In this document: piece after piece, positions 8,699 to 16,355 of the stretch
Layout: every line of letters begins with the position of its first letter
Numbering within the stretch: the stretch's first letter is position 1
Assembly (NCBI RefSeq): GCF_014648275.1
Contig: NZ_BMQU01000001.1
Coordinates: 124,001 to 188,000, forward strand
DNA: 64,000 bases
Direction: 5' to 3'
Source: Pseudomonas laurentiana
Lineage (GTDB): Bacteria; Pseudomonadota; Gammaproteobacteria; Pseudomonadales; Pseudomonadaceae
Program-made: the position numbers and the translations under genes
Notes under the pieces: generated by a model
Told to the model about the DNA's origin: nothing
Database searches by the model: none
What the model saw: only the letters and a program-made list of their open reading frames with translations

Positions 8699-10189
8699 TG
8701 CTGGCCATGAAGCCTCGTAACACGCCGCGCCAGGTACTCGGCGAATCACCTCAGGTACTGGCTGAAGCCCTGCAGGACGGGGTCAATCTGGCCGCTTGGG
8801 AGCGGCAGTTGCCTGTACAGGTCGCCGATTTTGCCAGCCTGTTGTTGTCGTTGAACCAGCCATTGGCAGAGTCGTTCACCTTGGAGTTGGGTGACGACGG
8901 GCAACTGCCGGTATTGCCCACATTGGCCCGAGGTTATGCCGATCTGGCGGGCTATGATGGCTTCGTCGCCGATGTGGCCTGGTTGGTCAGTGCTTATGCC
9001 TGCCTGCTGGATGCGCGTCGGGTTGGGGTGCGTCTCACGGTACTGGATAACGCCATGTGCCCGCGTTGGCATGTCGATCACGTGCCCCTGCGATTGCTCA
9101 CGACCTATGCCGGCCCTGGCAGCGAATGGCTGGAAGAGGCTGTGGATAAACGAGTCCAGCCGCTACCGGCAGAGGTTGAACCTTCGCGGGTACGCCAGTT
9201 GGCCTGCGGTGCTGTCGCCTTGCTAAAAGGGGAGAAGTGGCTGGGTAATGAAGGCAGCGGGCTTATCCACAGGTCGCCAGCATTGGCCAACGGTGAGCGT
9301 CGCTTGATCCTTAGCCTTGACTGGATGGCCTGACTCCAGCGCATAGTGTGCGATCTACCAGGCCTGTTGATGACGATGCTACAGAACATACCTACCCACG
9401 TGATTGCCGGGCCCTTGGGTGCCGGCAAGACCAGTCTGATTCGCCACTTGATGGCTCACCGTCCAGCCTCTGAGCGCTGGGCGGTGTTGATCAATGAGTT
9501 CGGCCAGATCGGCCTGGATGCGGCGCTGCTCAGTACTGCAGATGACGGCATTGCCATGGGCGAGGTGGCTGGAGGCTGCCTGTGTTGTGTAAACGGTGCA
9601 CCGTTCCAGGTTGGTCTGGGCCGGTTGTTGCGCAAATCCAGGCCAGACCGCTTGTTTATCGAGCCCTCAGGGCTTGGTCATCCGGCGCAGCTCCTGGCGC
9701 AACTGCGCCAGCCGCCATGGCAGGGTGTGCTGGATGTGCAGCCCTTGGTGATGGTGCTGGATGCCCAGGTGTTGGCCGCCGGTCAGTCGTTAGCGGACAG
9801 TCAGCAAGCCGCATTGGTTGATGCGGGATTGTTGGTGCTGAACAAAGCCGAGGCTGTGGATAGTGAAAAACGGGTGTGGATAACCTCCCGATTACCCGCC
9901 GTGCGGTGTTATTGGACGGAGCAGGGTCGGTTACCTCTGGATGAGTTGCCGAAGCAGTCCACCGCACTTGTGGATAAGCCGGCTGTGGATAATTCTGCGT
10001 TGCCTGACGGTGTCGCGCCACTCGGCGCTCTGTGGACAAGTCCATCCGAGCCGATCTGCCTGCACCATCAATCAACTGACGGCTGGAGTATCGGCTGGCG
10101 CTGGCACCCGAGTCAGTTGCTCGATGCGCAGCGCATAGAGGCGTTTCTTGCGGGGCTGGCATGGCGTCGCGCCAAACTGGTTATCCACA
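8313..10189. repeat. cluster of DnaA boxes inside the zinc operon
   Basis: Perfect TTATCCACA or its complement at 8313(+), 9141(-), 9263(+), 9875(-), 9969(-), 9984(-) and 10181(+). One-mismatch copies lie at 9855(-) and 10031(-). Five copies between 9855 and 10039 point the same way. They fall in different reading frames and encode different residues (FIH, AVD, LIH, VWI, LVD, VIH), so protein conservation does not explain them. See the findings. Confidence 0.75.
8698..9333 (+). CDS. DUF1826 protein, zinc-starvation operon
   Basis: A 211-residue protein of the DUF1826 family, recognised by the segment CPRWHVDHVPLRLLTTY followed by GPGSEWLEE. The family often sits in Zur-controlled operons and has no proven activity. 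The conserved His/Asp cluster could bind metal, but that is inference. I chose ATG 8698, which overlaps the zigA stop as TGATG, with GAGGAAG about 10 bases upstream. The frame is open to 8674, but that start would lie deeper inside zigA. It contains two perfect DnaA boxes (9141-9149 and 9263-9271). Confidence 0.85.
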   Translation: MLAMKPRNTPRQVLGESPQVLAEALQDGVNLAAWERQLPVQVADFASLLLSLNQPLAESFTLELGDDGQLPVLPTLARGYADLAGYDGFVADVAWLVSAYACLLDARRVGVRLTVLDNAMCPRWHVDHVPLRLLTTYAGPGSEWLEEAVDKRVQPLPAEVEPSRVRQLACGAVALLKGEKWLGNEGSGLIHRSPALANGERRLILSLDWMA

Positions 10190-10344
10190 GCCCGGAAGGT
10201 TGGCAGTCCGCTAATGCGTTGGAGGGTAAAGCCCTGGCCTGGCAATCGAGCAACTGGCGGCGTGATTCACGTATCGAGTTGATCTTTGCTCAGGCCCAGG
10301 ATGCCGAAGCGCTGCAACAAGGCATGGCGGCATGCCAGTGTTGA
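9370..10344 (+). CDS. second CobW/COG0523 GTPase of the zinc cluster
   Basis: A 324-residue COG0523 GTPase, distinct from the 7490 gene. Walker A GPLGAGKT is at residues 14-21, followed by INEFGQIGLD and the metal motif CLCC at 70-73 in GGCLCCVNGAPF; NKAE serves as the guanine-specificity motif. The C-terminal domain is short and divergent. The start is uncertain: GTG 9346, ATG 9370 and ATG 9376 are all in frame, and I prefer 9370 from the homology start. It follows DUF1826 by 36 bases and is probably in the same Zur operon. Its variable middle part (about residues 160-225) is studded with DnaA boxes. Confidence 0.85.
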   Translation: MTMLQNIPTHVIAGPLGAGKTSLIRHLMAHRPASERWAVLINEFGQIGLDAALLSTADDGIAMGEVAGGCLCCVNGAPFQVGLGRLLRKSRPDRLFIEPSGLGHPAQLLAQLRQPPWQGVLDVQPLVMVLDAQVLAAGQSLADSQQAALVDAGLLVLNKAEAVDSEKRVWITSRLPAVRCYWTEQGRLPLDELPKQSTALVDKPAVDNSALPDGVAPLGALWTSPSEPICLHHQSTDGWSIGWRWHPSQLLDAQRIEAFLAGLAWRRAKLVIHSPEGWQSANALEGKALAWQSSNWRRDSRIELIFAQAQDAEALQQGMAACQC

Positions 10345-10737
10345 TCAGTTGTGCCAGCGGTTGTGCTCCTGGCGCCACTGCTTCATCTCAATCACATTGT
10401 CATGGTGTTGCACTGGCTTGATCTCGAATGGGTAGGGCGCCAGCTCGATTTGCATGGCGTGTGCGCCGAACTGAGTGATCGTGCCGGGGTGGCGCTGCTC
10501 ACCGGTTACCGTGAATTCAAAGTTATACACACGGGCCAGACGCTTTCTGCCATTGGCATCACGGATAAACGCGATACGTTTGAGCGCGACGTTGCCGTCG
10601 AGCAGTTCCAGGTCGAGCTTGGCGCAATGCTGTTTGACCCTTTCCAGCGCTTTTTCACGCAGCCCGTGGTTATGCCAAAGCCAAGCACCGACGGTAGCCA
10701 GCAGCATCAGAACGGAGAGATTTTCGAGGGTCAACAT
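10345..10737 (-). CDS. DUF3301 membrane-anchored protein
   Basis: A 130-residue protein with one N-terminal membrane helix (about residues 5-22) followed by a cytoplasmic domain containing ALERVKQHC, LDLELLDGNVAL and RVYNFEFTVTG, which identify DUF3301. The function is unknown. It ends directly against the stop of the second CobW gene (10344/10345), with no room for a terminator. It is transcribed divergently from pdxY across about 115 bases. Confidence 0.85.
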   Translation of the reverse strand: MLTLENLSVLMLLATVGAWLWHNHGLREKALERVKQHCAKLDLELLDGNVALKRIAFIRDANGRKRLARVYNFEFTVTGEQRHPGTITQFGAHAMQIELAPYPFEIKPVQHHDNVIEMKQWRQEHNRWHN

Positions 10738-10853
10738 TACATAGGCTCCAACGAGATGTACTCAGCTTAACCGCCTCCCAGCGCTGTCGTACAGGTAGTA
10801 TTTAGCGCCATACTGCGCGCCTTGTCTCCCTCACAACGCATCGGAAGCCTTGC

Positions 10854-11726
10854 ATGAAACGTACGCCACACCTGCTTGCTATCCAGTCTCATGTGGTTTT
10901 CGGTCACGCCGGCAACAGTGCTGCGGTTTTCCCCATGCAGCGCGTCGGGGTCAACGTCTGGCCACTCAATACCGTACAGTTTTCCAACCACACACAGTAT
11001 GGCCAGTGGACTGGGGAAGTGCTTGCGCCAGCGCAAATTCCTGCACTGGTGAACGGAATCGCGACGATCGGTGAATTGGGCAATTGCGATGCGGTGCTGT
11101 CCGGTTACCTCGGCAGTGCGGCCCAAGGTCGCGCGATTCTTGCGGTTGTTGCACAGATCAAGGCTGCAAACCCGGCAGCGCTGTACCTGTGTGATCCGGT
11201 GATGGGGCACGCGGAAAAAGGTTGCATCGTGCCGGAAGAAGTCAGTGACTTCCTACGAGAAGAGGCCCTGGCGGCGGCCGATGTGTTGTGTCCGAATCAG
11301 CTTGAACTGGACAGCTTTTGCGGTCGTCGCGCGGAGTCGCTCGACGATTGCGTCGCGATGGCACGCTCACTGCTGAGCCGTGGGCCGAAGGCGGTACTGG
11401 TCAAGCACCTGGCCTATCCTGACCGGCACGCCAATGACTTTGAGATGTTGCTGGTGACCGCCGAAGGCAGCTGGCACCTGCGTCGTCCGCTACTGGCCTT
11501 TCCGCGCCAGCCAGTGGGTGTGGGTGACCTCACTGCTGGGTTGTTCCTGGCCCGACTGCTGCTGGGCGACAGTTGGGTGGCGGCGTTCGAGTACAGCGCC
11601 GCAGCCGTGCATGAAGTACTGCTGGAAACCCAGGCCTGCGGCAGCTATGAACTGGAGCTGGTGCGGGCCCAGGATCGTATTGTGCATCCACGGCTGCGTT
11701 TTGAGGCGCAGCGCCTGGCGTTTTAA
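10854..11726 (+). CDS. pdxY: pyridoxal kinase PdxY
   Basis: Phosphorylates pyridoxal to PLP in the B6 salvage pathway. The 290-residue protein matches PdxY: start [23 protein letters not shown], then [13 protein letters not shown], the ATP/Mg region CDPVMGH, and the ribokinase-family C-terminal motif seen as [11 protein letters not shown] with the catalytic Asp. ATG 10854 has GGAAG just upstream. The last four bases overlap the convergent thioesterase gene. A PLP-dependent MocR regulator lies about 23 kb away in this window, but no link is shown. Confidence 0.93.
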   Translation: MKRTPHLLAIQSHVVFGHAGNSAAVFPMQRVGVNVWPLNTVQFSNHTQYGQWTGEVLAPAQIPALVNGIATIGELGNCDAVLSGYLGSAAQGRAILAVVAQIKAANPAALYLCDPVMGHAEKGCIVPEEVSDFLREEALAAADVLCPNQLELDSFCGRRAESLDDCVAMARSLLSRGPKAVLVKHLAYPDRHANDFEMLLVTAEGSWHLRRPLLAFPRQPVGVGDLTAGLFLARLLLGDSWVAAFEYSAAAVHEVLLETQACGSYELELVRAQDRIVHPRLRFEAQRLAF

Positions 11727-12208
11727 AGGGCGTCGGCCTTGAGCTCCTGGTAACGCTTTTCCAGCTCCTGGCGAATCAAGCGGCGCTGCTTTCCTTGCAG
11801 GAAACGGCGCTTTTCTTCGCTGGTTTCTGGCTGACGTGGCGGTACAGGCACGGGCTTGCGGTCGTCGTCGACGGCGACCATGGTGAAGAAGCAGCTATTA
11901 CTGTGGCGTACTGAGCGCTCGCGGATGTTCTCAGTGACCACTTTGATGCCCACCTCCATGGAGGTCGTGCCGGTGTAGTTGACCGAGGCCAAGAACGTCA
12001 CCAATTCGCCGACATGCACCGGCTCGCGGAAAATCACCTGATCAACCGAGAGTGTCACCACATAGCGGCCAGCGTAGCGGCTGGCACAGGCATAGGCGAC
12101 TTCATCGAGGTACTTGAGCAGGGTGCCGCCGTGTACGTTGCCAGAAAAATTGGCCTTGTCCGGAGTCATCAGGACGGTCATCGATAGCTGGGCGTTTCCA
12201 GGTTCCAT
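11723..12208 (-). CDS. acyl-CoA thioesterase, hotdog fold
   Basis: A 161-residue hotdog-fold thioesterase of the YciA/acyl-CoA hydrolase group. The core [27 protein letters not shown] carries the usual substrate-binding and catalytic Asp, followed by [17 protein letters not shown]. The C terminus is long, charged and likely helical ([23 protein letters not shown]). I chose ATG 12208; the open frame upstream to 12319 is proline/arginine-rich and not typical. It hydrolyses acyl-CoA to free acid and CoA; chain preference cannot be judged. A second hotdog thioesterase lies at 46593-46994. Confidence 0.88.
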   Translation of the reverse strand: MEPGNAQLSMTVLMTPDKANFSGNVHGGTLLKYLDEVAYACASRYAGRYVVTLSVDQVIFREPVHVGELVTFLASVNYTGTTSMEVGIKVVTENIRERSVRHSNSCFFTMVAVDDDRKPVPVPPRQPETSEEKRRFLQGKQRRLIRQELEKRYQELKADAL

Positions 12209-12524
12209 AGTGTGCTCACGGTGAGGTTGCGCTGAGTGGGGGGCGCCTGAACGGACGCTTCTTTCCCCGTTACGATTCCCATCATAAAAACGGGACGCTG
12301 GCAGGCTCCTTGCCGTCACGCGTTTCAGGTCATTTGGTCGGGCAAACCTGTCGATCTGTTTCTACATATTGCATCGCCAGCCTCATGCAGTGGCGGGTGT
12401 TAACCTCAGTTAGCCCATGCAAGGTGGGTTATTCCTACATATAGAGCATAAAACAGTTGCCGCTCAATCAGATCACTCTGATGGGGCTGGGTTGTTTTTC
12501 GGACGTATTCAGGAGGTATCCGCC
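12209..12524. other. divergent intergenic region, thioesterase / antiporter
   Basis: 316 bases without a convincing gene. It must hold the promoters of both divergent genes. AT-rich stretches near 12360-12370 and 12430-12450 are the best promoter candidates. I see no operator palindrome or RNA fold that I would name. Confidence 0.4.
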
Positions 12525-14285
12525 ATGCATGCCATCAGCTTTATTCAGGATCTGGCGGTGATCATGCTGGTCGCCGGGGTCGTTACTGTGCTTTTTCATC
12601 GACTCAAGCAGCCGGTGGTCCTGGGTTACATCGTTGCTGGATTCATCATCGGTCCTTACACCCCGCCGTTCGGGTTGATTCACGACGAAGACACGATCAA
12701 GACACTGGCCGAGCTTGGGGTGATTTTCCTGATGTTCTGTCTGGGCCTGGAGTTCAGCCTGCGCAAGCTGTTCAAGGTCGGAGCAACAGCCTTTATCGCC
12801 GCATTCCTGGAAATCGTCCTGATGATCTGGATCGGTTTTGAGATCGGCCGCTGGTTTGGCTGGAGCACCATGGATTCGTTGTTCCTCGGCGCGATCCTGG
12901 CGATCTCCTCGACCACGATCATTGTGAAGGCGCTCAATGACCTGAAGATGAAGAACGAGCATTTCGCCCAGTTGATTTTTGGTGTGCTGATTGTCGAGGA
13001 CATCCTGGGCATCGGCATTATTGCCTTGCTGTCGGGTATCGCCGTCAGCGGCACAGTCAGCTCCGGCGAAGTGTTTTCCACGGTCGGCAAGTTGTCGCTG
13101 TTCATGATTGTGGCGTTGGTTGTCGGCATTCTCCTGGTGCCGCGGGTGTTGGCCTATGTGGCGCGCTTTGAAAGCAACGAGATGCTGCTGATTACAGTGC
13201 TGGGGCTGTGTTTCGGGTTTTGCCTGCTGGTGGTCAAGCTTGAGTACAGCATGGTGCTGGGGGCATTCCTGATAGGCGCGATCATCGCCGAGTCGCGGCA
13301 GTTATTGAAAATAGAACGCTTGATCGAGCCAGTTCGCGACTTGTTCAGCGCCATTTTTTTCGTTGCCATCGGCATGATGATCGATCCCGGTGTATTGCTT
13401 GAGTATGCCTGGCCGATTGCGGTGATTACCGTTGCAGTGGTACTGGGCAAGATGCTTTCTTGCGGCATGGGCGCGTTTATTGCGGGCAACGATGGGCGTA
13501 CGTCCTTGCGCGTGGGCATGGGCTTGTCGCAGATCGGAGAGTTTTCTTTCATCATCGCGGCCTTGGGGATCACCCTGCAGGTCACCAGTGACTTCCTCTA
13601 CCCGGTCGCGGTGGCCGTGTCGGCAATTACCACGCTGTTGACGCCATATTTGATTCGCAGTGCAGATCCGTTGTCACAGAGGCTGGCCGAGGTCATGCCG
13701 AAGCGTCTGGGCCGAGTACTGTCGCTATACGGTGAGTGGTTGCGCAGTATCCAGCCACACGGCGAGGGTGCGATGCTGGCTGCCATGATCAGGCGGATCC
13801 TGTTGCAGGTCGGGGTCAATCTGGCCCTGGTGGCTGCGATTTTCTTCAGTGGCGGTTACTTCGCGCAGCGCATCAGCGCCTGGTTGAGCGGCTGGATCAG
13901 TGATGCAGGCCAACACAAGGCCTTGATCTGGGGGGCCGCCCTGCTGCTGTCGTTGCCGTTCCTGATCGCGGCCTATCGCAAGCTCAAGGCGCTCTCGATG
14001 CTGTTGGCAGAAATGGGCGTGAAGCCGGAGATGGCAGGGCGTCATACCCAGCGTGTTCGACGGGTAATCGCCGAGGTGATTCCGCTGTTGTCGCTGCTGG
14101 TGATCTTCCTGCTGCTGTCGGCCCTGTCAGCCAGCATTCTGCCGACCAGCGAATTGCTGCTGGTGATCGCGGTGGTCGCTGCCGGGGTGGTCGGATTGCT
14201 TTGGCGCTGGTTCATCCGGGTGCATACGCGGATGCAGGTCGCTTTGCTCGAAACCCTTGAACATCATGATGGCCATCACCGTTAG
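12525..14285 (+). CDS. CPA2-family monovalent cation:proton antiporter
   Basis: A 586-residue inner-membrane antiporter of the KefB/YbaL (CPA2) type. It starts with a membrane helix at LAVIMLVAGVVTVLFHRLKQP, then GYIVAGFIIGPYTPP and ELGVIFLMFCLGLEFS, all hallmarks of the family. About 12 helices fill residues 1-400, with further helices near 460, 500 and 550. Unlike KefB it has no visible RCK/TrkA-N nucleotide-binding domain (no GxGxxG segment at the C terminus). The ATG at 12525 has a strong AGGAGG. It is probably a K+ or Na+/H+ exchanger; the ion cannot be told from sequence. Confidence 0.88.
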   Translation: MHAISFIQDLAVIMLVAGVVTVLFHRLKQPVVLGYIVAGFIIGPYTPPFGLIHDEDTIKTLAELGVIFLMFCLGLEFSLRKLFKVGATAFIAAFLEIVLMIWIGFEIGRWFGWSTMDSLFLGAILAISSTTIIVKALNDLKMKNEHFAQLIFGVLIVEDILGIGIIALLSGIAVSGTVSSGEVFSTVGKLSLFMIVALVVGILLVPRVLAYVARFESNEMLLITVLGLCFGFCLLVVKLEYSMVLGAFLIGAIIAESRQLLKIERLIEPVRDLFSAIFFVAIGMMIDPGVLLEYAWPIAVITVAVVLGKMLSCGMGAFIAGNDGRTSLRVGMGLSQIGEFSFIIAALGITLQVTSDFLYPVAVAVSAITTLLTPYLIRSADPLSQRLAEVMPKRLGRVLSLYGEWLRSIQPHGEGAMLAAMIRRILLQVGVNLALVAAIFFSGGYFAQRISAWLSGWISDAGQHKALIWGAALLLSLPFLIAAYRKLKALSMLLAEMGVKPEMAGRHTQRVRRVIAEVIPLLSLLVIFLLLSALSASILPTSELLLVIAVVAAGVVGLLWRWFIRVHTRMQVALLETLEHHDGHHR

Positions 14286-14299
14286 GGTACGGTGATGGC
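14272..14299. terminator. stem-loop at the end of the antiporter gene
   Basis: An 11-bp perfect stem (GCCATCACCGT / ACGGTGATGGC) with a 6-base loop that contains the stop codon of the antiporter gene. It lies between convergent genes. No U-tract follows, so it may be a processing or 3'-protection hairpin rather than a classical terminator. Confidence 0.45.
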
Positions 14300-14359
14300 G
14301 TTGCCTGTGCAGGTCAAACGAATGTCCGAGGACCGTTGCTGCATCCGGCGATGTTCAGG

Positions 14360-14767
14360 TCAGCTTTCCAGCCAGATATCCCGGGCCCAGTGCCAGACCG
14401 ATTCCCAGCTTTCCTCGGTGACGAGTTCTTCTTCGCCCGACCATAGCACCACGGTGCCGTCTTCTTCGACACAGTAGTAATCATCGCCGTCCTGACAGAG
14501 GGGGATCAGGTCGCGCGGCACACCGGCATCCCAGGCATTGGCGGCGACTTCTGGCAGGTAGGTGTGCGATTGTGGATCAGTTGCGGTCACCGGTTCGAGG
14601 CTGCCATACACGACATCACTGACGGTCAGCAGGAACTCTTTGAAGACGAAGGGGATGTTGATGAACAACTGCTCCTCGATCTCAACCAGTTGATCCTCAT
14701 CGGGCAACTCTAGTGGAACCGGCACGGGTTCATTGGCTTCACGGAGTTGTTCAATCACTTCTTCCAC
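14360..14767 (-). CDS. SMI1/KNR4-family protein
   Basis: A 135-residue acidic protein with the SMI1/KNR4 core: LPDEDQLVEIEEQL, then PFVFKEFLLTVSD, LIPLCQDGDDYYCVEEDGTVVLW and a C-terminal WARDIWLES. Members include immunity proteins of polymorphic toxins and general regulators. No toxin gene is adjacent: its neighbours are an antiporter and a Tim44 protein. The start is GTG 14767 with GAGGATAAA upstream. Cytoplasmic, no signal peptide. Function open. Confidence 0.85.
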   Translation of the reverse strand: MEEVIEQLREANEPVPVPLELPDEDQLVEIEEQLFINIPFVFKEFLLTVSDVVYGSLEPVTATDPQSHTYLPEVAANAWDAGVPRDLIPLCQDGDDYYCVEEDGTVVLWSGEEELVTEESWESVWHWARDIWLES

Positions 14768-14833
14768 GGCTTTATCCTCTTACCTTGATGACACGCTGCG
14801 CGTTATACCCTAGTAGCGCGATCTGGCAAAAGC

Positions 14834-14862
14834 AAAACCCCGGGACAGGCCCGGGGTTTTTT
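14834..14862. terminator. bidirectional rho-independent terminator
   Basis: AAAACCCCGG paired with CCGGGGTTTT over a 7-base loop, with T-rich tracts on both sides. It lies just downstream of the Tim44 gene on the minus strand and upstream of the SMI1 gene, so its main job is to end Tim44 transcription. Confidence 0.85.
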
Positions 14863-14877
14863 GTGCAATGCCTGAAA

Positions 14878-15729
14878 TCAGCCGTTCTGGCGGATCCCGG
14901 CGACCAGCCAAGGCTGGTTTTCGCCTTGGGCGCGCTCCATGTTCCAGCTTTCGCTGAACACTTCACCCTGGTCGAAACGCGAGGTTTTCGACACGCCACT
15001 GAAGGTCAGGGTCGCGATGGTCTTGTCTGCGCGATCATCGACGCCTTCCAGTTGCACGTTCAGGTCATCGATGTAGGTGGACTGGAAACCATCGCCCAAG
15101 GCCGCACGTTCCTGTTTCAGGAACTGCAGCATTTGTGGCGTGACGAACTCGGCGATCTTGTCCATCTCGTTGGCGTCCCAGTGCTGCTGCAGCGACTGGA
15201 AGTGGTTGCGTGCCGCAGCCAGGAAGCTCTGCTCGTTGAACCAGGCTGGTGCGTTGATCACTGGGCGGGCAGACGCGGCTGGCGCACCTCCGAAGACCTG
15301 TGGCTGTGCCGGTTGCTCGTGGGCCTCACGCTGGAATGGTGCGTGACCTGCTGGCGCCATCTGTGGCTGCTGTTGCTTGCGACGACGGGCGGCAATGAAG
15401 CGGAACGCCAGGAAGGCGATCAGCGCCATGATGATGATGTCGAGGAACTGCATCCCCTGGAAGCCATCACCCATGAACATCGAGGCCAGCAGGCCACCGG
15501 CGGCGATACCGGCCAATGGACCGAGCCAGCGCGAGGCACCGCTGGCAGCGGCAGGTGCACGACCTGGCATTGCCGGTGCGGCAGCCGGAGTGGATGGGGT
15601 GGCCTGGCGGGTTTGATGGGTCGGTGCTGCGCCCGAGCTCTTGCCGCCGCCGAAGCGTTTGGCATTGGCGTCGAGGCTCATCGTCAGGCCAATGCACAGC
15701 GCTAGAGCGATGCTAAGAAAACGTTGCAT
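14878..15729 (-). CDS. Tim44-domain protein, membrane anchored
   Basis: A 283-residue protein with an N-terminal signal or anchor (residues 1-23), then a low-complexity Ala/Pro/Gly/Thr linker. A glycine-rich helix GPLAGIAAGGLLASMF and a second membrane helix DIIIMALIAFLAFRFIA (about residues 95-115) follow, then a soluble Tim44-like domain from about residue 165 (FNEQSFLAAARNHFQSLQQHWDA). In mitochondria Tim44 tethers Hsp70 to the import pore; the bacterial role is unknown. It is followed by a strong terminator and is probably a single-gene unit. Confidence 0.88.
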   Translation of the reverse strand: MQRFLSIALALCIGLTMSLDANAKRFGGGKSSGAAPTHQTRQATPSTPAAAPAMPGRAPAAASGASRWLGPLAGIAAGGLLASMFMGDGFQGMQFLDIIIMALIAFLAFRFIAARRRKQQQPQMAPAGHAPFQREAHEQPAQPQVFGGAPAASARPVINAPAWFNEQSFLAAARNHFQSLQQHWDANEMDKIAEFVTPQMLQFLKQERAALGDGFQSTYIDDLNVQLEGVDDRADKTIATLTFSGVSKTSRFDQGEVFSESWNMERAQGENQPWLVAGIRQNG

Positions 15730-15887
15730 AGTATGGGAATTCCCGTTTTGTGGATTGCACGCGCGTCATGGTGCACAGGTTGTAGGCTGCATGACCAGCA
15801 CCATAATGTTTCCAGCTTTTGCTTGATTATGCCCTCATGCCTGGCTCTGGCCTGTTACACAATTGGCTAACATCTCGACACGTGTGG

Positions 15888-16328
15888 CTATCGACGGTAG
15901 GCCAGCAGGATCACGCCGGCACTGATCAGGCTGATGCCTGCCCATTGACGCCAGTCGAGTCTCTCGCCCAACAGGGTGACACCCAGCACGGCCACCAGTA
16001 CCACGCTGAGTTTGTCCACCGGAGCCACCAGCGAGGCCTGGCCTAACTGCAGGGCGCGGAAGTAGCAGATCCACGACGCCCCGGTAGCCAGCCCGGAAAG
16101 GATGAGGAACAGGTAGCTGCGGCCGGAAATAGAGCCGAGGGACTGATACTGCCCGGTTGCATAGAGAATCAGTGCAAGGCTGATCAGTACTACCACGGTA
16201 CGCAGCAGGGTGGCGAAATCCGAATTGATGCCGCTGATTCCGATTTTCGCGAAGATGGCCGTCAGGGCGGCGAATGCCGCCGACAGCAAGGCCCAGAACG
16301 TCCATGAGGAAAAGAAGCCCGAGCCCAT
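15888..16328 (-). CDS. EamA-domain membrane protein, half-size
   Basis: A 146-residue protein with about five membrane helices, corresponding to a single EamA repeat (TFWALLSAAFAALTAIFAKIG at the start, LATGASWICYFRALQLGQAS in the middle, GERLDWRQWAGISLISAGV at the end). It is a small DMT-superfamily transporter-like protein that would need to dimerise to form a full carrier. The substrate is unknown. It lies 27 bases downstream of uvrD on the same strand, so co-transcription with the helicase is possible. Confidence 0.85.
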   Translation of the reverse strand: MGSGFFSSWTFWALLSAAFAALTAIFAKIGISGINSDFATLLRTVVVLISLALILYATGQYQSLGSISGRSYLFLILSGLATGASWICYFRALQLGQASLVAPVDKLSVVLVAVLGVTLLGERLDWRQWAGISLISAGVILLAYRR

Positions 16329-16355
16329 TGCGTTACCTTCGTTCAGACACTCGAC

